Shown: positions 36,586 through 45,740, counted from the first letter of the stretch. The stretch: 64,000 bases of DNA from Actinoplanes sandaracinus (GCF_030009775.1 NZ_JASCTH010000002.1:62001-126000); one strand, 5' to 3'. The notes: generated from the sequence alone by a model not told the origin. Numbers and translations: made by a program.

Positions 36586-37947
36586 TCACTCTCCCGTTGC
36601 GATATAGACGTTCTTCACGTCGGTGAACGACAGCAGCGCGTCCGGTCCCAGCTCGCGGCCGAGGCCGGACTGTTTCATGCCACCGAACGGCGTCCAGTAC
36701 CGGACCGATGAGTTGCTGTTGACACTCAGCGCACCGGTCTCCACGGCTCGTGCCATCCGCAGGGCGCGGCCCACGTTCGACGTCCAGACCGAGCCGGAGA
36801 GGCCGTACTCGGTGTCGTTGGCCAGCCGGACCGCCTCCTGCTCGTCCCGGAACGGCAGCACACTCACGACGGGGCCGAAGATCTCCTCGCGCCAGTGCCG
36901 GTCGGCGGCCGAGCGCGCCAGCAGAACGGTCGGCGGGAACCACCAGCCGTCACTGTCGGGGCAAGAGCCACGGAACGCCACGTCAGCGCCGTCCAGATAG
37001 GAGGAGACCGTGGCACGCTGACCGGACGAGATCAGCGGCCCCATCTCGGACAAGTCGCTGGAGGGATCCAAGACCCGGAAATCGTGGACGGCCGGTTCCA
37101 GCAGGGCGAGGAATTCGTCGTACACCGAAGCCTCGACCAGCAACCGCGACCGGGCGCAGCAGTCCTGGCCGGCGTTGTCGAAGACCGCGCCCGGCGCGGC
37201 GGCGGCGGCGGCGGAGAGGTCGGCGTCCGCGAAGACGATGTTGGCGCTCTTCCCGCCGAGTTCCAGAGTCACCCGTTTCACCTGGTCGGCGCAGCCCGCC
37301 ATGATCGACTTGCCGACCTCGGTGGAGCCGGTGAAGCAGACCTTGCGCACCGCCGGATGGGTGACGAACCGCTGCCCGACCACGCTGCCCTTGCCCGGCA
37401 GCACCTGGAACACGTTCTCCGGAAGCCCGGCCTGCAGCGCCAGCTCACCGAGGCGGATCGCGGTCAACGGGGTCAGCTCGGCGGGCTTGAGCACCACCGT
37501 GTTGCCGGCCGCCAGCGCCGGGGCGAACCCCCAGCCGGCGATCGGCATCGGGAAGTTCCACGGCACGATGATCCCGACCACGCCGAGCGGCTCGTGGAAG
37601 GTGACGTCGAGGCCGCCGGCCACCGGGATCTGCCGCCCGGACAGCCGCTCGGGCGCGCCGGCGTAGTAGTTCAGCACGTCCCGGACGTTGCCGGCCTCCC
37701 ACCGCGCGTTGCCGATGGTGTGACCCGCGTTGCGTACCTCGAGGCGTGCGAGCTCCTCGATGTTCTCCTCGACCACCGCCGCGAAGCGGCGCAGCAGCCG
37801 CGCCCGGTCTCCGGGCGCCACCCGGCGCCACTGGTCGAAGGCCGTCCGCGCACGCTCGATCGCCGCGTCGGTCTCTTCCAAACCCAGCGACGGTACGGTC
37901 GTGATGACCGCCCCCGTCGCCGGGTTGATCACGTCAGTCGTCCCCAC
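36586..37947 (-). CDS. Aldehyde dehydrogenase (PuuC/GabD type)
   Basis: A 453-residue NAD(P)+-dependent enzyme. The GTG at 37947 with GAGGA about 8 nt upstream is preferred; GTG at 37965 directly after the previous stop is possible. The cofactor segment VPWNFPMPIAGW, catalytic glutamate in LELGGKSANIVF and catalytic cysteine in NAGQDCCARSR are present. Given its neighbours it should oxidise a gamma-glutamyl aldehyde to the acid. Confidence 0.88.
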   Translation of the reverse strand: MGTTDVINPATGAVITTVPSLGLEETDAAIERARTAFDQWRRVAPGDRARLLRRFAAVVEENIEELARLEVRNAGHTIGNARWEAGNVRDVLNYYAGAPERLSGRQIPVAGGLDVTFHEPLGVVGIIVPWNFPMPIAGWGFAPALAAGNTVVLKPAELTPLTAIRLGELALQAGLPENVFQVLPGKGSVVGQRFVTHPAVRKVCFTGSTEVGKSIMAGCADQVKRVTLELGGKSANIVFADADLSAAAAAAPGAVFDNAGQDCCARSRLLVEASVYDEFLALLEPAVHDFRVLDPSSDLSEMGPLISSGQRATVSSYLDGADVAFRGSCPDSDGWWFPPTVLLARSAADRHWREEIFGPVVSVLPFRDEQEAVRLANDTEYGLSGSVWTSNVGRALRMARAVETGALSVNSNSSVRYWTPFGGMKQSGLGRELGPDALLSFTDVKNVYIATGE

Positions 37948-37965
37948 GCCAAGATCCTCACACAC

Positions 37966-39312
37966 TCAGAGGCGCTCGAAGCCGCGACGCAGTTCCCAGT
38001 CGGTCACCGCGGCGTCGTAGGCGGCCAGTTCGACCCGCGCCATGTTGGCGTAGTGCGCCACCACGCCGGCCCCGAACGCCGCCTCCGCGACGCCGCTGGC
38101 GGACCACAGGTCAGCCGCGTCCCGCAGCGTCCCCGGCACCCGCTCGGCGGTCTCGTCCTGATAGGCGTTGCCGGCGAACTCGTCCTCCAGCGGCAGCTCG
38201 TTCTCGATGCCGTGCAGCGCGCCGGCGATCAGGGCGGCGATCGCGAGGTACGGGTTGACGTCCCCGCCCGGCACCCGGTTCTCCACCCGCATCCCCTGCC
38301 CGTGCCCGGCGATCCGCAGCGAGCAGGTCCGGTTGTCGACACCCCAGCGCAACGCGGTCGGCGCGAACGACCCCGGCTGGTAGCGCTTGTACGAGTTGAT
38401 GTTCGGCGCGAAGAGCAGGCTGAACTCACGCATCGTGGCGAGCAGCCCGGCCAGCACCCGCTGTCCCGTCTCACTGAGGTGGGCCGGCCCGTCACCGAGC
38501 ATCGCCGACCGGCCGTTCTCGTCGCGCAGCGAGAAGTGGATGTGGCAGGAGTTGCCCTCGCGCTCGTTGGGCTTGGCCATGAAGGTGAGCGCCATGCCCT
38601 CCTGCGCGGCGATCTCCTTGGCCCCGTTCTTGTAGATCACGTGATTGTCGGCGCTGGTCAGGGCGTCGGCGTAGCGGAAGGCGATCTCGTGCTGGCCGAG
38701 ATTGCACTCGCCCTTGGCGCTTTCCGGGACGAGGCCGGCGCCGTACATGTCGTTGCGGATCCGGCGCAGCAGCGGCTCCACCCGCGCGGTGCCGAGCAGC
38801 GAGTAGTCCACGTTGTACTGGTTTGCCGGGACCAGGTCGCGGTAGTTCTTGCTGAACGCCTGCTCGTAGGTGTCCCGGTAGAGGACGAACTCCAGCTCGG
38901 TGCCGGCGAAGGCGGTCAGGCCGTGCGCCGCCAGCCGGTCGAGCTGGCGGCGCAGGATCTGCCGTGGCGAGGCCGGCACCGGCCGGCCCGCCGTGTCGAG
39001 CAGGTCGGCGAGGACGATCGCGGTGCCGGGCTGCCAGGGGACGCGGCGCATCGTGCTGAAGTCGGGCTTCATCACGAAGTCGCCGTAGCCGGTGGACCAG
39101 GAGGACATCTCGTACCCGTCGACGGTGTTCATGTCGACATCGACGGCCAGCAGGTAATTGCACCCCTCACTTCCGCCGGACACCACCTCGTCCAGGAAGT
39201 AGCGCCCGTGCAGCCGCTTGCCCTGCAGCCGGCCCTGCATGTCGGTCAGGGCCAGCAGGACGGTGTCGATGCTGCCGTTGTTGACGGAGACGTCGAGTTC
39301 CTCGAGATCCAT
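37966..39312 (-). CDS. Glutamine-synthetase-like gamma-glutamyl-amine ligase
   Basis: A 448-residue member of the GS superfamily (PuuA/GlnA3/GlnA4 group rather than true GlnA). It has a short N-terminal domain (TDMQGRLQGKRLHGRYF), the EL-x-FVLY metal segment (GTELEFVLYRDTYEQAF), FMAKPNEREGNSCHIHFSL and the late NRTCSLRIAGHG plus NPYLAIAALIAG. Such enzymes couple glutamate to putrescine, other polyamines or ethanolamine with ATP. Which amine is used here cannot be read from sequence. Confidence 0.87.
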   Translation of the reverse strand: MDLEELDVSVNNGSIDTVLLALTDMQGRLQGKRLHGRYFLDEVVSGGSEGCNYLLAVDVDMNTVDGYEMSSWSTGYGDFVMKPDFSTMRRVPWQPGTAIVLADLLDTAGRPVPASPRQILRRQLDRLAAHGLTAFAGTELEFVLYRDTYEQAFSKNYRDLVPANQYNVDYSLLGTARVEPLLRRIRNDMYGAGLVPESAKGECNLGQHEIAFRYADALTSADNHVIYKNGAKEIAAQEGMALTFMAKPNEREGNSCHIHFSLRDENGRSAMLGDGPAHLSETGQRVLAGLLATMREFSLLFAPNINSYKRYQPGSFAPTALRWGVDNRTCSLRIAGHGQGMRVENRVPGGDVNPYLAIAALIAGALHGIENELPLEDEFAGNAYQDETAERVPGTLRDAADLWSASGVAEAAFGAGVVAHYANMARVELAAYDAAVTDWELRRGFERL

Positions 39313-39325
39313 GGGATCAGTCCTA

Positions 39326-40873
39326 TCAGTCGGTGGGCTCGCCGTGGGCGGCCTTCTCCAGGAGGTTCTGCTTCGGCCCGGTGAACCATCGGCGGGCGCT
39401 CGCGAACCACCAGATCGCGGCCGCGCCGACCACCACCGCCACGGCGACGATCGTGTAGTTGAAGGTCGCCGCGGTGATCGGACTCGACGGCGGTAGCACG
39501 AAGAGGACGCAGATGACCGCTACCCAGACGATCGCGATCCAACCGACCGGGGCGCTCCACCTGCCCAGGTTCCACGGGCCGGGCTGGAAGTCCGGGTTGA
39601 GCCGGCGCAGCAGGACCGGGCCGACGTAGGCGATGTAGAGGCCGATCACCGCGATCGACGTGGCAGCGGCGTAGGCGGCCGTGTTCCAGAGCGAGGGCAG
39701 CACCAGGAGCGTGGAGAGGGTGACGCACAGCCAGATGGAGTTGGTGGGCGTACCGGTGCGGACGTTGACCTTCTTCCAGATCCGCGATCCGGGCAGTGCG
39801 TCGTCGCGGGCGAAGGCGTAGGACATCCGCGAGTTCGCGGTGACCGAGGCCATGCCGCAGAACCACTGGGCGACCATGCAGATGAAGAGCAGGAAGACGC
39901 CGAGGTCGTGTCCGGCCGCGTCGATGAAGATCTGCGCCGGCGGCAGGCCGAGCGGGGTGTCGCGGGCGGCGTCCCAGTCCTGGATGGACCAGGTGATCGC
40001 GAAGAGCAGGACGAAGCCGGCGAGCACCGAGACCACCACCGACATCACGATGCCGCGCGGGGCGGCCCGGGCCGCGTCGTGGGTCTCCTCCGCCACGTGC
40101 GCCGAGGCGTCGTAGCCGGTGTAGGTGTACTGCGCCATCAGCAGTCCGATCAGGACGGCGTAGACGCCCGCCCCGGCGAAGGTGAAGCCGGTGGCGTTCT
40201 GCACCTCGAAGAACACCTCGGAGACCGGCTTGTGCTGGTCCGGCACGACCGCCAGCACTCCCACGATCACGGCCACGCCGACCAGGTGCCACCAGGCGCT
40301 CACGTCGGACAGGACCCGGACCAGGTTGACGCCGAAGGTGTTCAGCAACCCGTGCACGACGATGATGACCAGGAAGATCAGGAACGTCCGGACCGCGGTC
40401 ACCTCCATGTCGAAGGTGAGGCTGAGGAACGCCGACGTGGTGATCGCGGCGCCGAAGTCGATGGCCGCGGTGACGGCGACCTCGCCGAGGAAGTTGAACC
40501 AGCCGATGAACCAGGCCCAGGCGGACTTGTTGCGTTTGGCCAGCGCCGCGGCCCACCAGTAGAGGGCGCCGGCGGTCGGATAGGCCGAACAGACCTCGGC
40601 CATGGCCAACGCCACGAACGTCACCATGATGCCGACGAAGAGCCAGCCCAGGGTGATCGCCATCGGGCCGCCGGCCTTCATCGCGATGCCGTACGAGGTG
40701 ATCGCGCCGGCCAGGATCGAGATGATCGAGAACGAGACGGCGAAGTTGGAGAAGCCGGAGAGCCGGCGGTGAAGCTCCTGTTTGTATCCGAGTTGGGCGA
40801 GTCGTTCTTCGTCGGTGCTCATCTGAGATGCCCCCTGCCCGAAGTCTGTGACCTGAGCCACTGATGCGGTCAT
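39326..40873 (-). CDS. APC-superfamily amino acid/amine permease
   Basis: A 515-residue transporter with about twelve membrane helices. Helix 1 reads FSNFAVSFSIISILAGAITSYGIAM, the pattern of GABA/choline/ethanolamine-type permeases, and a consensus loop PRGIVMSVVVS follows helix 6. GGAG precedes the ATG. It is the first gene of the unit ending with the SDR gene and should bring in the amine substrate. A long stem-loop lies 120 bp upstream. Confidence 0.9.
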   Translation of the reverse strand: MTASVAQVTDFGQGASQMSTDEERLAQLGYKQELHRRLSGFSNFAVSFSIISILAGAITSYGIAMKAGGPMAITLGWLFVGIMVTFVALAMAEVCSAYPTAGALYWWAAALAKRNKSAWAWFIGWFNFLGEVAVTAAIDFGAAITTSAFLSLTFDMEVTAVRTFLIFLVIIVVHGLLNTFGVNLVRVLSDVSAWWHLVGVAVIVGVLAVVPDQHKPVSEVFFEVQNATGFTFAGAGVYAVLIGLLMAQYTYTGYDASAHVAEETHDAARAAPRGIVMSVVVSVLAGFVLLFAITWSIQDWDAARDTPLGLPPAQIFIDAAGHDLGVFLLFICMVAQWFCGMASVTANSRMSYAFARDDALPGSRIWKKVNVRTGTPTNSIWLCVTLSTLLVLPSLWNTAAYAAATSIAVIGLYIAYVGPVLLRRLNPDFQPGPWNLGRWSAPVGWIAIVWVAVICVLFVLPPSSPITAATFNYTIVAVAVVVGAAAIWWFASARRWFTGPKQNLLEKAAHGEPTD

Positions 40874-41214
40874 GATCGCTCCGCCGTGTTACGGGCGTCA
40901 ATGCGCAGGGTTAATTGCGTTGCCGCGGCAGGGGCCCGATGCGAGCCTTGACGCAAGCGATCCCTCGGCCGGATCGCGTGTGGACACCCCTCCCACAGGC
41001 GGCGGCACGGGGCGCGGTCACCTCTCTCTTCGGTTAGCGCCCGCCCCGTGCCGCCGCCTCCCCACGACAGCATTTCCGCAGCTAGTCAGACCTTTAGGCT
41101 AAAAAATCTACAGCGGCGACTCTAGAAATTTCGCTCGGATCGGTCTACGTTTGATTTGTCGGTCACGGCCGACACGCAACTGGCACTGTCGCTGAGTTGG
41201 AGAAGGAGGACGAG
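40874..41214. promoter_or_regulatory. Divergent 5' region of permease unit and small transcript
   Basis: 341 bp without a clear gene. It contains inverted repeat GCGTCAA/TTGACGC (40895-40901 and 40948-40954), the palindrome TGCCGCGGCA (40921-40930), a long stem at 40997-41059 and an unusually AT-rich stretch at 41085-41160. In that stretch TACGTT at 41146-41151 could be a -10 element for the rightward small unit. Confidence 0.5.
40997..41059. other. Perfect 18-bp inverted repeat with 27-nt loop
   Basis: The arms 40997-41014 and 41042-41059 (AGGCGGCGGCACGGGGCG and its complement) are perfectly paired. It lies upstream of the permease gene. It may be an operator, a structured leader or a terminator for leftward read-through from an unseen transcript. 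No T-run is present on either strand. Confidence 0.6.
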
Positions 41215-41352
41215 ATACCGCAGCAACGCGTAATCACGACGTCCCCGGCCCGACGAGAGGTGATCGCAGCCGATGCACATCACTCCGGTCGACCGCTAGC
41301 GGCACGCAGCCGGTCGACCACATGCGCCGGCAAGGTCCGGCACAAGAATTGA
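41215..41352 (+). CDS. Possible 45-51 residue basic protein with odd start codon
   Basis: GGAGG lies 5 nt before the codon ATA at 41215, and no ATG or GTG exists at this place; the frame runs IPQQRVITTSPARREVIAAD to TGA at 41350. TTG at 41197 would add six residues but has no ribosome site of its own. The product is basic (many Arg/His/Lys) with one Cys and no recognised family. An AT-rich promoter-like stretch precedes it and a strong hairpin follows, which supports a real small transcript. Confidence 0.4.
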   Translation: MPQQRVITTSPARREVIAADAHHSGRPLAARSRSTTCAGKVRHKN

Positions 41353-41356
41353 AAAT

Positions 41357-41392
41357 CCAGGGCCCCGGTTACCCGCCGGGGTCCTGGACCAT
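41357..41392 (+). terminator. 13-bp hairpin after small ORF
   Basis: TCCAGGGCCCCGG and CCGGGGTCCTGGA pair over 12 of 13 positions around a loop of about ten bases, a few bases past the TGA of the small ORF. It separates that unit from the merR gene. Confidence 0.65.
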
Positions 41393-41435
41393 GTCTGCCG
41401 GCCCTGTGTTCGCCAGCCCTGTGTAGAAAGACCGC

Positions 41436-41762
41436 ATGGACCGAGACAGTCCGGTGTTCAGCATGGGACGCGCCACCGAGACGATCGGTGTGACTCCCGC
41501 CTTCCTGCGAAGCCTCGACGAGGCCGGGCTGATCGAGCCGGAACGGTCGGCCGGCGGGCACCGGCGCTACTCCCGCCACCAGCTCGACCTGGCCGTCCGC
41601 GTGCGGACGCTGCTCGACGAGGGTTTCCTGCTCGCCGCCGCCTGCCGGATCGTCACCCTCGAAGACCGGCTCGAAGCCGCCCACCGGCACATCCGCGAAC
41701 TCGGTGGCGAAGTCACCGCCGACCAGGACGCCACCATCCCGACACAGACCCGGCGCGACTGA
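41436..41762 (+). CDS. MerR-family transcriptional regulator
   Basis: A 108-residue DNA-binding protein. The winged helix reads MGRATETIGVTPAFLRSLDEAGLIEPERSAGGHRRYSRHQL, followed by a helical segment that ends in a short dimerisation-like stretch. There is no C-terminal ligand-binding domain and no conserved cysteine set, so the inducer is unknown. It lies 29 bp before the two-component genes, but its target could also be the small unit or its own promoter. Confidence 0.85.
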   Translation: MDRDSPVFSMGRATETIGVTPAFLRSLDEAGLIEPERSAGGHRRYSRHQLDLAVRVRTLLDEGFLLAAACRIVTLEDRLEAAHRHIRELGGEVTADQDATIPTQTRRD

Positions 41763-41791
41763 CGACCGCGGTGACGTGGGAGGGTCAGGCC

Positions 41792-43030
41792 ATGTCATCG
41801 GTGACCCTCGACGCCTGGCAGCGCCCCGGCCCGACAGCCGGCCAGCGCCGCACCGACCGGTGGACGGGTCTGGCCGTCGCCGTCGTCGGCATTCTCAACC
41901 TCTTCCTGGCTCGCCGGGCGGAGATCCTGGAGTCCGAACACGCGGCGGCGCTCCCTGAGCAGATCTGCTGGGTGGTCGCCACGACACTCCCCCTGGTTCT
42001 GCGCCGCCGGCACCCCGACATGGTCGCCGTGGTGATCGCGCTGGCCTTCATCGGCGGCCAGTTCCGCGGTTCACAGGAACAGCAGGTCACCACCGGGGCC
42101 CTGTTCGCGGCGATCTACACGCTTGGCGCGTGGGGCCCGAATCCGGTCCGGTCCCGTGCGCTGCGGCTGGCCATCATCGGCGCCATGTTCGCCTGGCTCG
42201 CGGCGGTCTTCGTGATCTTCGGGCACAGGCTGGACGACGACCCCGCCGTCCGGGCGTCCCTGGCGTTCAACTCGTTCGTGGTGAACGCGGCCTTCTTCGC
42301 CTTCTGCTACCTGATGGGCGACGCGGTCCGGCAGAGCGTCCGGCGCAGCCACGAGTTGGAGGAGCAGGCCGCTGAGCTGCGCGCCGCACAGGCTCTGGCC
42401 GCCGAGCGCGCCGTCCTCGGCGAACGGGTCCGGATCGCCCGTGAGTTGCACGACGTCGTGGCCCACCATGTGTCGGTGATGGGCATCCAGGCGTCCGCCT
42501 GCCGCCGGGCGCTCGACAAGGACCCGGCCCGGGCCCGCACAGCGCTCGCCGCGATCGAGGACGGCGCCCGGAACGCGGTCGACGAACTGCGACGGATGCT
42601 CGGCGCGCTGCGCACCTCCAGCCTCATCGAGAAGGAATCGCCGGCCGGCATCGACCGGCTGCCGGAGATCACCGACCGGGCCAGGGACGCCGGACTGACC
42701 GTCCGGTACGCCGTCTACGGTGATCCGGTGCCACTGCCCGAATCGCTGTCCCTGGCCGCCTACCGGATCGTTCAGGAAGCCGTGACCAACACCCTCAAAC
42801 ACGCCCACGCCCAGGTCCTCGACATCCGGGTCCGTTACCTCAGCGGGGAGCTCGAACTCGACGTAACCGACGACGGGCGGGGCGGATCCGCGGCGAGCGG
42901 CGGCATGGGGCTGGTCGGCATGCGGGAACGGGTGGCGGTCCACGACGGGGCCCTCGAACACGGGCCGCACCCCGACGGCGGATACCGGGTTCGCGCGAGG
43001 TTCCCGTACCAGGCGAGTGTCGCCTCATGA
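41792..43030 (+). CDS. NarL-type sensor histidine kinase
   Basis: A 412-residue membrane kinase of the HisKA_3 class. The ATG at 41792 has GGGAGGG 7 nt upstream and is better than GTG at 41771. About four or five helices lie in residues 25-175. H220 is the phosphoacceptor in ARELHDVVAHHVSVM, and the HATPase shows AYRIVQEAVTNTLKHA and DDGRGG. ATGA overlap with the next gene makes the cognate regulator clear. No large sensor domain is present, as in kinases that monitor membrane stress or ABC exporters. Confidence 0.9.
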   Translation: MSSVTLDAWQRPGPTAGQRRTDRWTGLAVAVVGILNLFLARRAEILESEHAAALPEQICWVVATTLPLVLRRRHPDMVAVVIALAFIGGQFRGSQEQQVTTGALFAAIYTLGAWGPNPVRSRALRLAIIGAMFAWLAAVFVIFGHRLDDDPAVRASLAFNSFVVNAAFFAFCYLMGDAVRQSVRRSHELEEQAAELRAAQALAAERAVLGERVRIARELHDVVAHHVSVMGIQASACRRALDKDPARARTALAAIEDGARNAVDELRRMLGALRTSSLIEKESPAGIDRLPEITDRARDAGLTVRYAVYGDPVPLPESLSLAAYRIVQEAVTNTLKHAHAQVLDIRVRYLSGELELDVTDDGRGGSAASGGMGLVGMRERVAVHDGALEHGPHPDGGYRVRARFPYQASVAS

Positions 43031-43671
43031 GCGTCAGCGTGCTGCTCGCCGACGACCACCAACTGGTCCGCACCGGCTTCCGGGTCATCCTCGAGATGGA
43101 GGACGACATCACGGTGGCCGGCGAGGCCTCCGACGGCGGCCAGGCCGTCGAGATGGCCCTGCGCCTGCGGCCCGACGTGGTGCTGATGGACGTCGAGATG
43201 CCCGGCATGGACGGCCTGGAGGCAACCCGGCGGATCGCCGCCGAAGGCGGGCCGTCAGTGCTCATCCTGACCACATTCGACCGCGACGACTACCTGTTCG
43301 CCGCGCTCCGCGCCGGGGCCAGCGGTTTCCTGCTGAAGAACGGCACCCCGGAAGCGCTGACCGAGGCGATCCGCGTGATCGCCTCCGGAGAGGCTCTGCT
43401 CGCCCCGGCCGTCACCCGGCGGGTCATCTCCACCTTCACCACCCCGGTGACCCCCGGCGTCCGGCTCGACCAGCTCACCCCACGCGAGCACGAGGTGCTC
43501 GTCCTCCTCGCGGGCGGCGCCACCAACGCCGAGATCGCGGTCGCCCTGCACCTCGGTGAGACGACGGTGAAGACGCACGTCAGCCGGGTGCTGATGAAGC
43601 TCGGCGCCCGTGACCGGACGCAGGCCGTCGTGCTGGCGTACGAGCTCGGAGTGGTCCGTCCCGGAGGCTGA
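43027..43671 (+). CDS. LuxR/NarL-family response regulator
   Basis: A 214-residue regulator. Receiver residues D9/D10, D55 in VLMDVEMPG and K105 in FLLKNGTP are intact. The C-terminal HTH reads LTPREHEVLVLLAGGATNAEIA...LGETTVKTHVSRVLMKL. Start ATG overlaps the kinase stop. The ABC exporter genes that follow 69 bp downstream are the natural target. Confidence 0.93.
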   Translation: MSVSVLLADDHQLVRTGFRVILEMEDDITVAGEASDGGQAVEMALRLRPDVVLMDVEMPGMDGLEATRRIAAEGGPSVLILTTFDRDDYLFAALRAGASGFLLKNGTPEALTEAIRVIASGEALLAPAVTRRVISTFTTPVTPGVRLDQLTPREHEVLVLLAGGATNAEIAVALHLGETTVKTHVSRVLMKLGARDRTQAVVLAYELGVVRPGG

Positions 43672-43739
43672 GGTCATCCTTGCGGAGGACATCCCCGCGC
43701 CGGACGACGGAGCATCGACGGATCTCTAGCGTTAGTGAC

Positions 43740-44633
43740 ATGACAACCGTCCTGAACGTGGAGGCCGTGAACCGGTCCTTCGGTGAGCGCCAGGTCCTCA
43801 AGGACGTGTCGTTCACGGTGGAGTCCGGCCGGCTGACCGGCTTCGTCGGCGCGAACGGCGCCGGCAAGACCACCACCATGCGGATCATCCTGGGCGTGCT
43901 CGCCGCCGACACCGGCACGGTGACCTGGTGCGGGAACCCGGTGACCCGGGAGGACCGGCAGGGCTTCGGCTACATGCCGGAAGAGCGCGGGCTCTACCCG
44001 AAGATGACCGTGACCGAGCAGATCGTCTACCTCGGACGGTTGCACGGACTCGGCACCGCCGACGCCAAGCGCCGCACCGCCACCCTGCTGGAACGCCTGG
44101 AACTCACCGAGCGCGCCAACGATCCGGTGGAGAAGCTGTCCCTCGGCAACCAGCAGCGGGCACAGATCGCGGCCGCCCTGGTGCACGATCCGCAGCTGCT
44201 GGTCCTCGACGAGCCGTTCTCCGGCCTCGACCCGATCGCCGTCGAGACCGTGCTCGCGGTGCTCCGCGAACGGGCCCGTACCGGCACCGCCGTGCTCTTC
44301 TCCAGCCACCAGCTGGAACTCGTCGAACGCCTCTGCGACGACCTGGTGATCATCGCCGACGGGACGATCCGCGCCGCCGGCTCCCGCACCTGGCTCCGGG
44401 AGCAGTACACCCTCCCCCGGTTCGAGATCGAGGTCGACACCGACGCCGGCTGGCTGCGCGACCAGCCCGGGGTCACCCTGATCGAGCTGGACGGCCACCG
44501 CGCCGTCTTCGACCTGGCCGCCGAGGCCGACGAACAGCCGATCCTGCGAGCCGCCCTGGACCGCGGCCCGGTCCGTACCTTCGCCCCGATCCGGCCCTCC
44601 CTCGCCGAGATCTTCCGAGAGGTGATCCGATGA
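43740..44633 (+). CDS. ABC exporter ATP-binding protein
   Basis: A 297-residue ATPase of the DrrA/NatA group. Walker A GANGAGKTT is at 37-45, the signature is LSLGNQQRAQIA, and Walker B LLVLDEPFSGLDP is followed by SSHQLELVERL. A DUF4162-type C-terminal domain (FEIEVDTDAGWLRDQPGV onward) is present. The ATG at 43740 is chosen by similarity to MTTVLNVEAVNRSFG. It pairs with the permease gene that overlaps by ATGA. Confidence 0.92.
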   Translation: MTTVLNVEAVNRSFGERQVLKDVSFTVESGRLTGFVGANGAGKTTTMRIILGVLAADTGTVTWCGNPVTREDRQGFGYMPEERGLYPKMTVTEQIVYLGRLHGLGTADAKRRTATLLERLELTERANDPVEKLSLGNQQRAQIAAALVHDPQLLVLDEPFSGLDPIAVETVLAVLRERARTGTAVLFSSHQLELVERLCDDLVIIADGTIRAAGSRTWLREQYTLPRFEIEVDTDAGWLRDQPGVTLIELDGHRAVFDLAAEADEQPILRAALDRGPVRTFAPIRPSLAEIFREVIR

Positions 44634-45697
44634 CCACGTTGCAGGCCGCGAAACTGGTCGCGGGCCGGGAGGTCCGGGTCAAGCTGCGCGACAAGGCGTT
44701 CCTGTTCAGCACCGTGCTGCTGCTCTTCTTCACCGCGCTCGGCATCGTCCTGCCGATGCTGCTGGAGGGCGGGCCCACCAAGGTCGCCGTGACCGGCGCC
44801 ACGCACGTGGCCGCCCTCGAACAGGCCGGCCTGGAGGTCCAGACCGTTCCCGACCTCGCCACCGCCGAACGGCTGGTCCGCGAGGAGGAGGTGGAAGCGG
44901 CCGTGGTCGACGGGCCACGGGTGCTCGCCCTGGAGGAGGCGCCGGATGACGTGGTCTCCGCGCTCAGCACCTCGCCGCCGGTCGAGTTCCTCGAGCCCGA
45001 CGCCGTCAACGAGGCCGCCCGGTTCCTCGTGCCGTTCGTCCTGTCGGTCCTCTTCTTCTTCACGACACTGACGTTCGGCGTACAGATCGCGCAGAGCGTC
45101 ACCGAGGAGAAGCAGACCCGCATCGTCGAGATCCTCGTCTCCAGCGTCCCCGTCCGGGCCCTGCTGATCGGCAAGGTCGCCGCCATGACCCTGCTCGCCT
45201 TCGGGCAACTCGCCCTGCTCGCCGTGGTGGGCCTGATCGGCATGCGGGTCGCGGACGTCGGCGGCCCCGTGATCGACGCGCTCCTGCCGACGGTCGGCTG
45301 GTTCCTGCCGTTCTTCATGATCGGCTTCCTGATGCTCGCCACCCTGTGGGCCGGCGTCGGGGCGCTCGCCGCCCGCCTGGAGGACGTCAACGGCACCTCA
45401 GCCCCGCTCCAGATGCTGGTGATGACGCCGTTCTTCCTGGTCCTCTCCCTTCAGGGCAATGCGACCGCGATGACGGTGCTGTCCTACATCCCGTTCTCCG
45501 CCCCGATCGCGATGCCGGTCCGCATCTTCAGCGGCGAAGCCGCCGCATGGGAGCCCTACCTCGCGCTGGCCGTGCTCCTGGCCGCCACCGCCGCGACCAT
45601 CCTGGCCGGAGCCCGCATCTATCAGGGCTCGCTGCTGCGCACCAACGGCCGGACCTCCTACGCCACCGCCTGGCGGAACTCCACCCCGGTCGTCTGA
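44630..45697 (+). CDS. ABC-2 type exporter permease
   Basis: A 355-residue membrane subunit of the NatB/ABC-2 type. One helix near residue 20-40 is followed by an external domain (about 45-135), then ARFLVPFVLSVLFFFTTLTFGVQIAQSVTEEKQTRIVEIL, the conserved EEK loop, and five more helices. Together with the ATPase it would expel ions, a peptide or a drug; the cargo is unknown. The gene is followed by an extreme C/G homopolymer region. Confidence 0.9.
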   Translation: MTTLQAAKLVAGREVRVKLRDKAFLFSTVLLLFFTALGIVLPMLLEGGPTKVAVTGATHVAALEQAGLEVQTVPDLATAERLVREEEVEAAVVDGPRVLALEEAPDDVVSALSTSPPVEFLEPDAVNEAARFLVPFVLSVLFFFTTLTFGVQIAQSVTEEKQTRIVEILVSSVPVRALLIGKVAAMTLLAFGQLALLAVVGLIGMRVADVGGPVIDALLPTVGWFLPFFMIGFLMLATLWAGVGALAARLEDVNGTSAPLQMLVMTPFFLVLSLQGNATAMTVLSYIPFSAPIAMPVRIFSGEAAAWEPYLALAVLLAATAATILAGARIYQGSLLRTNGRTSYATAWRNSTPVV

Positions 45698-45740
45698 CCC
45701 CAGGTTCGCGCGGCCCCGCCGAGCAGCCCGGGCGCGCGCG

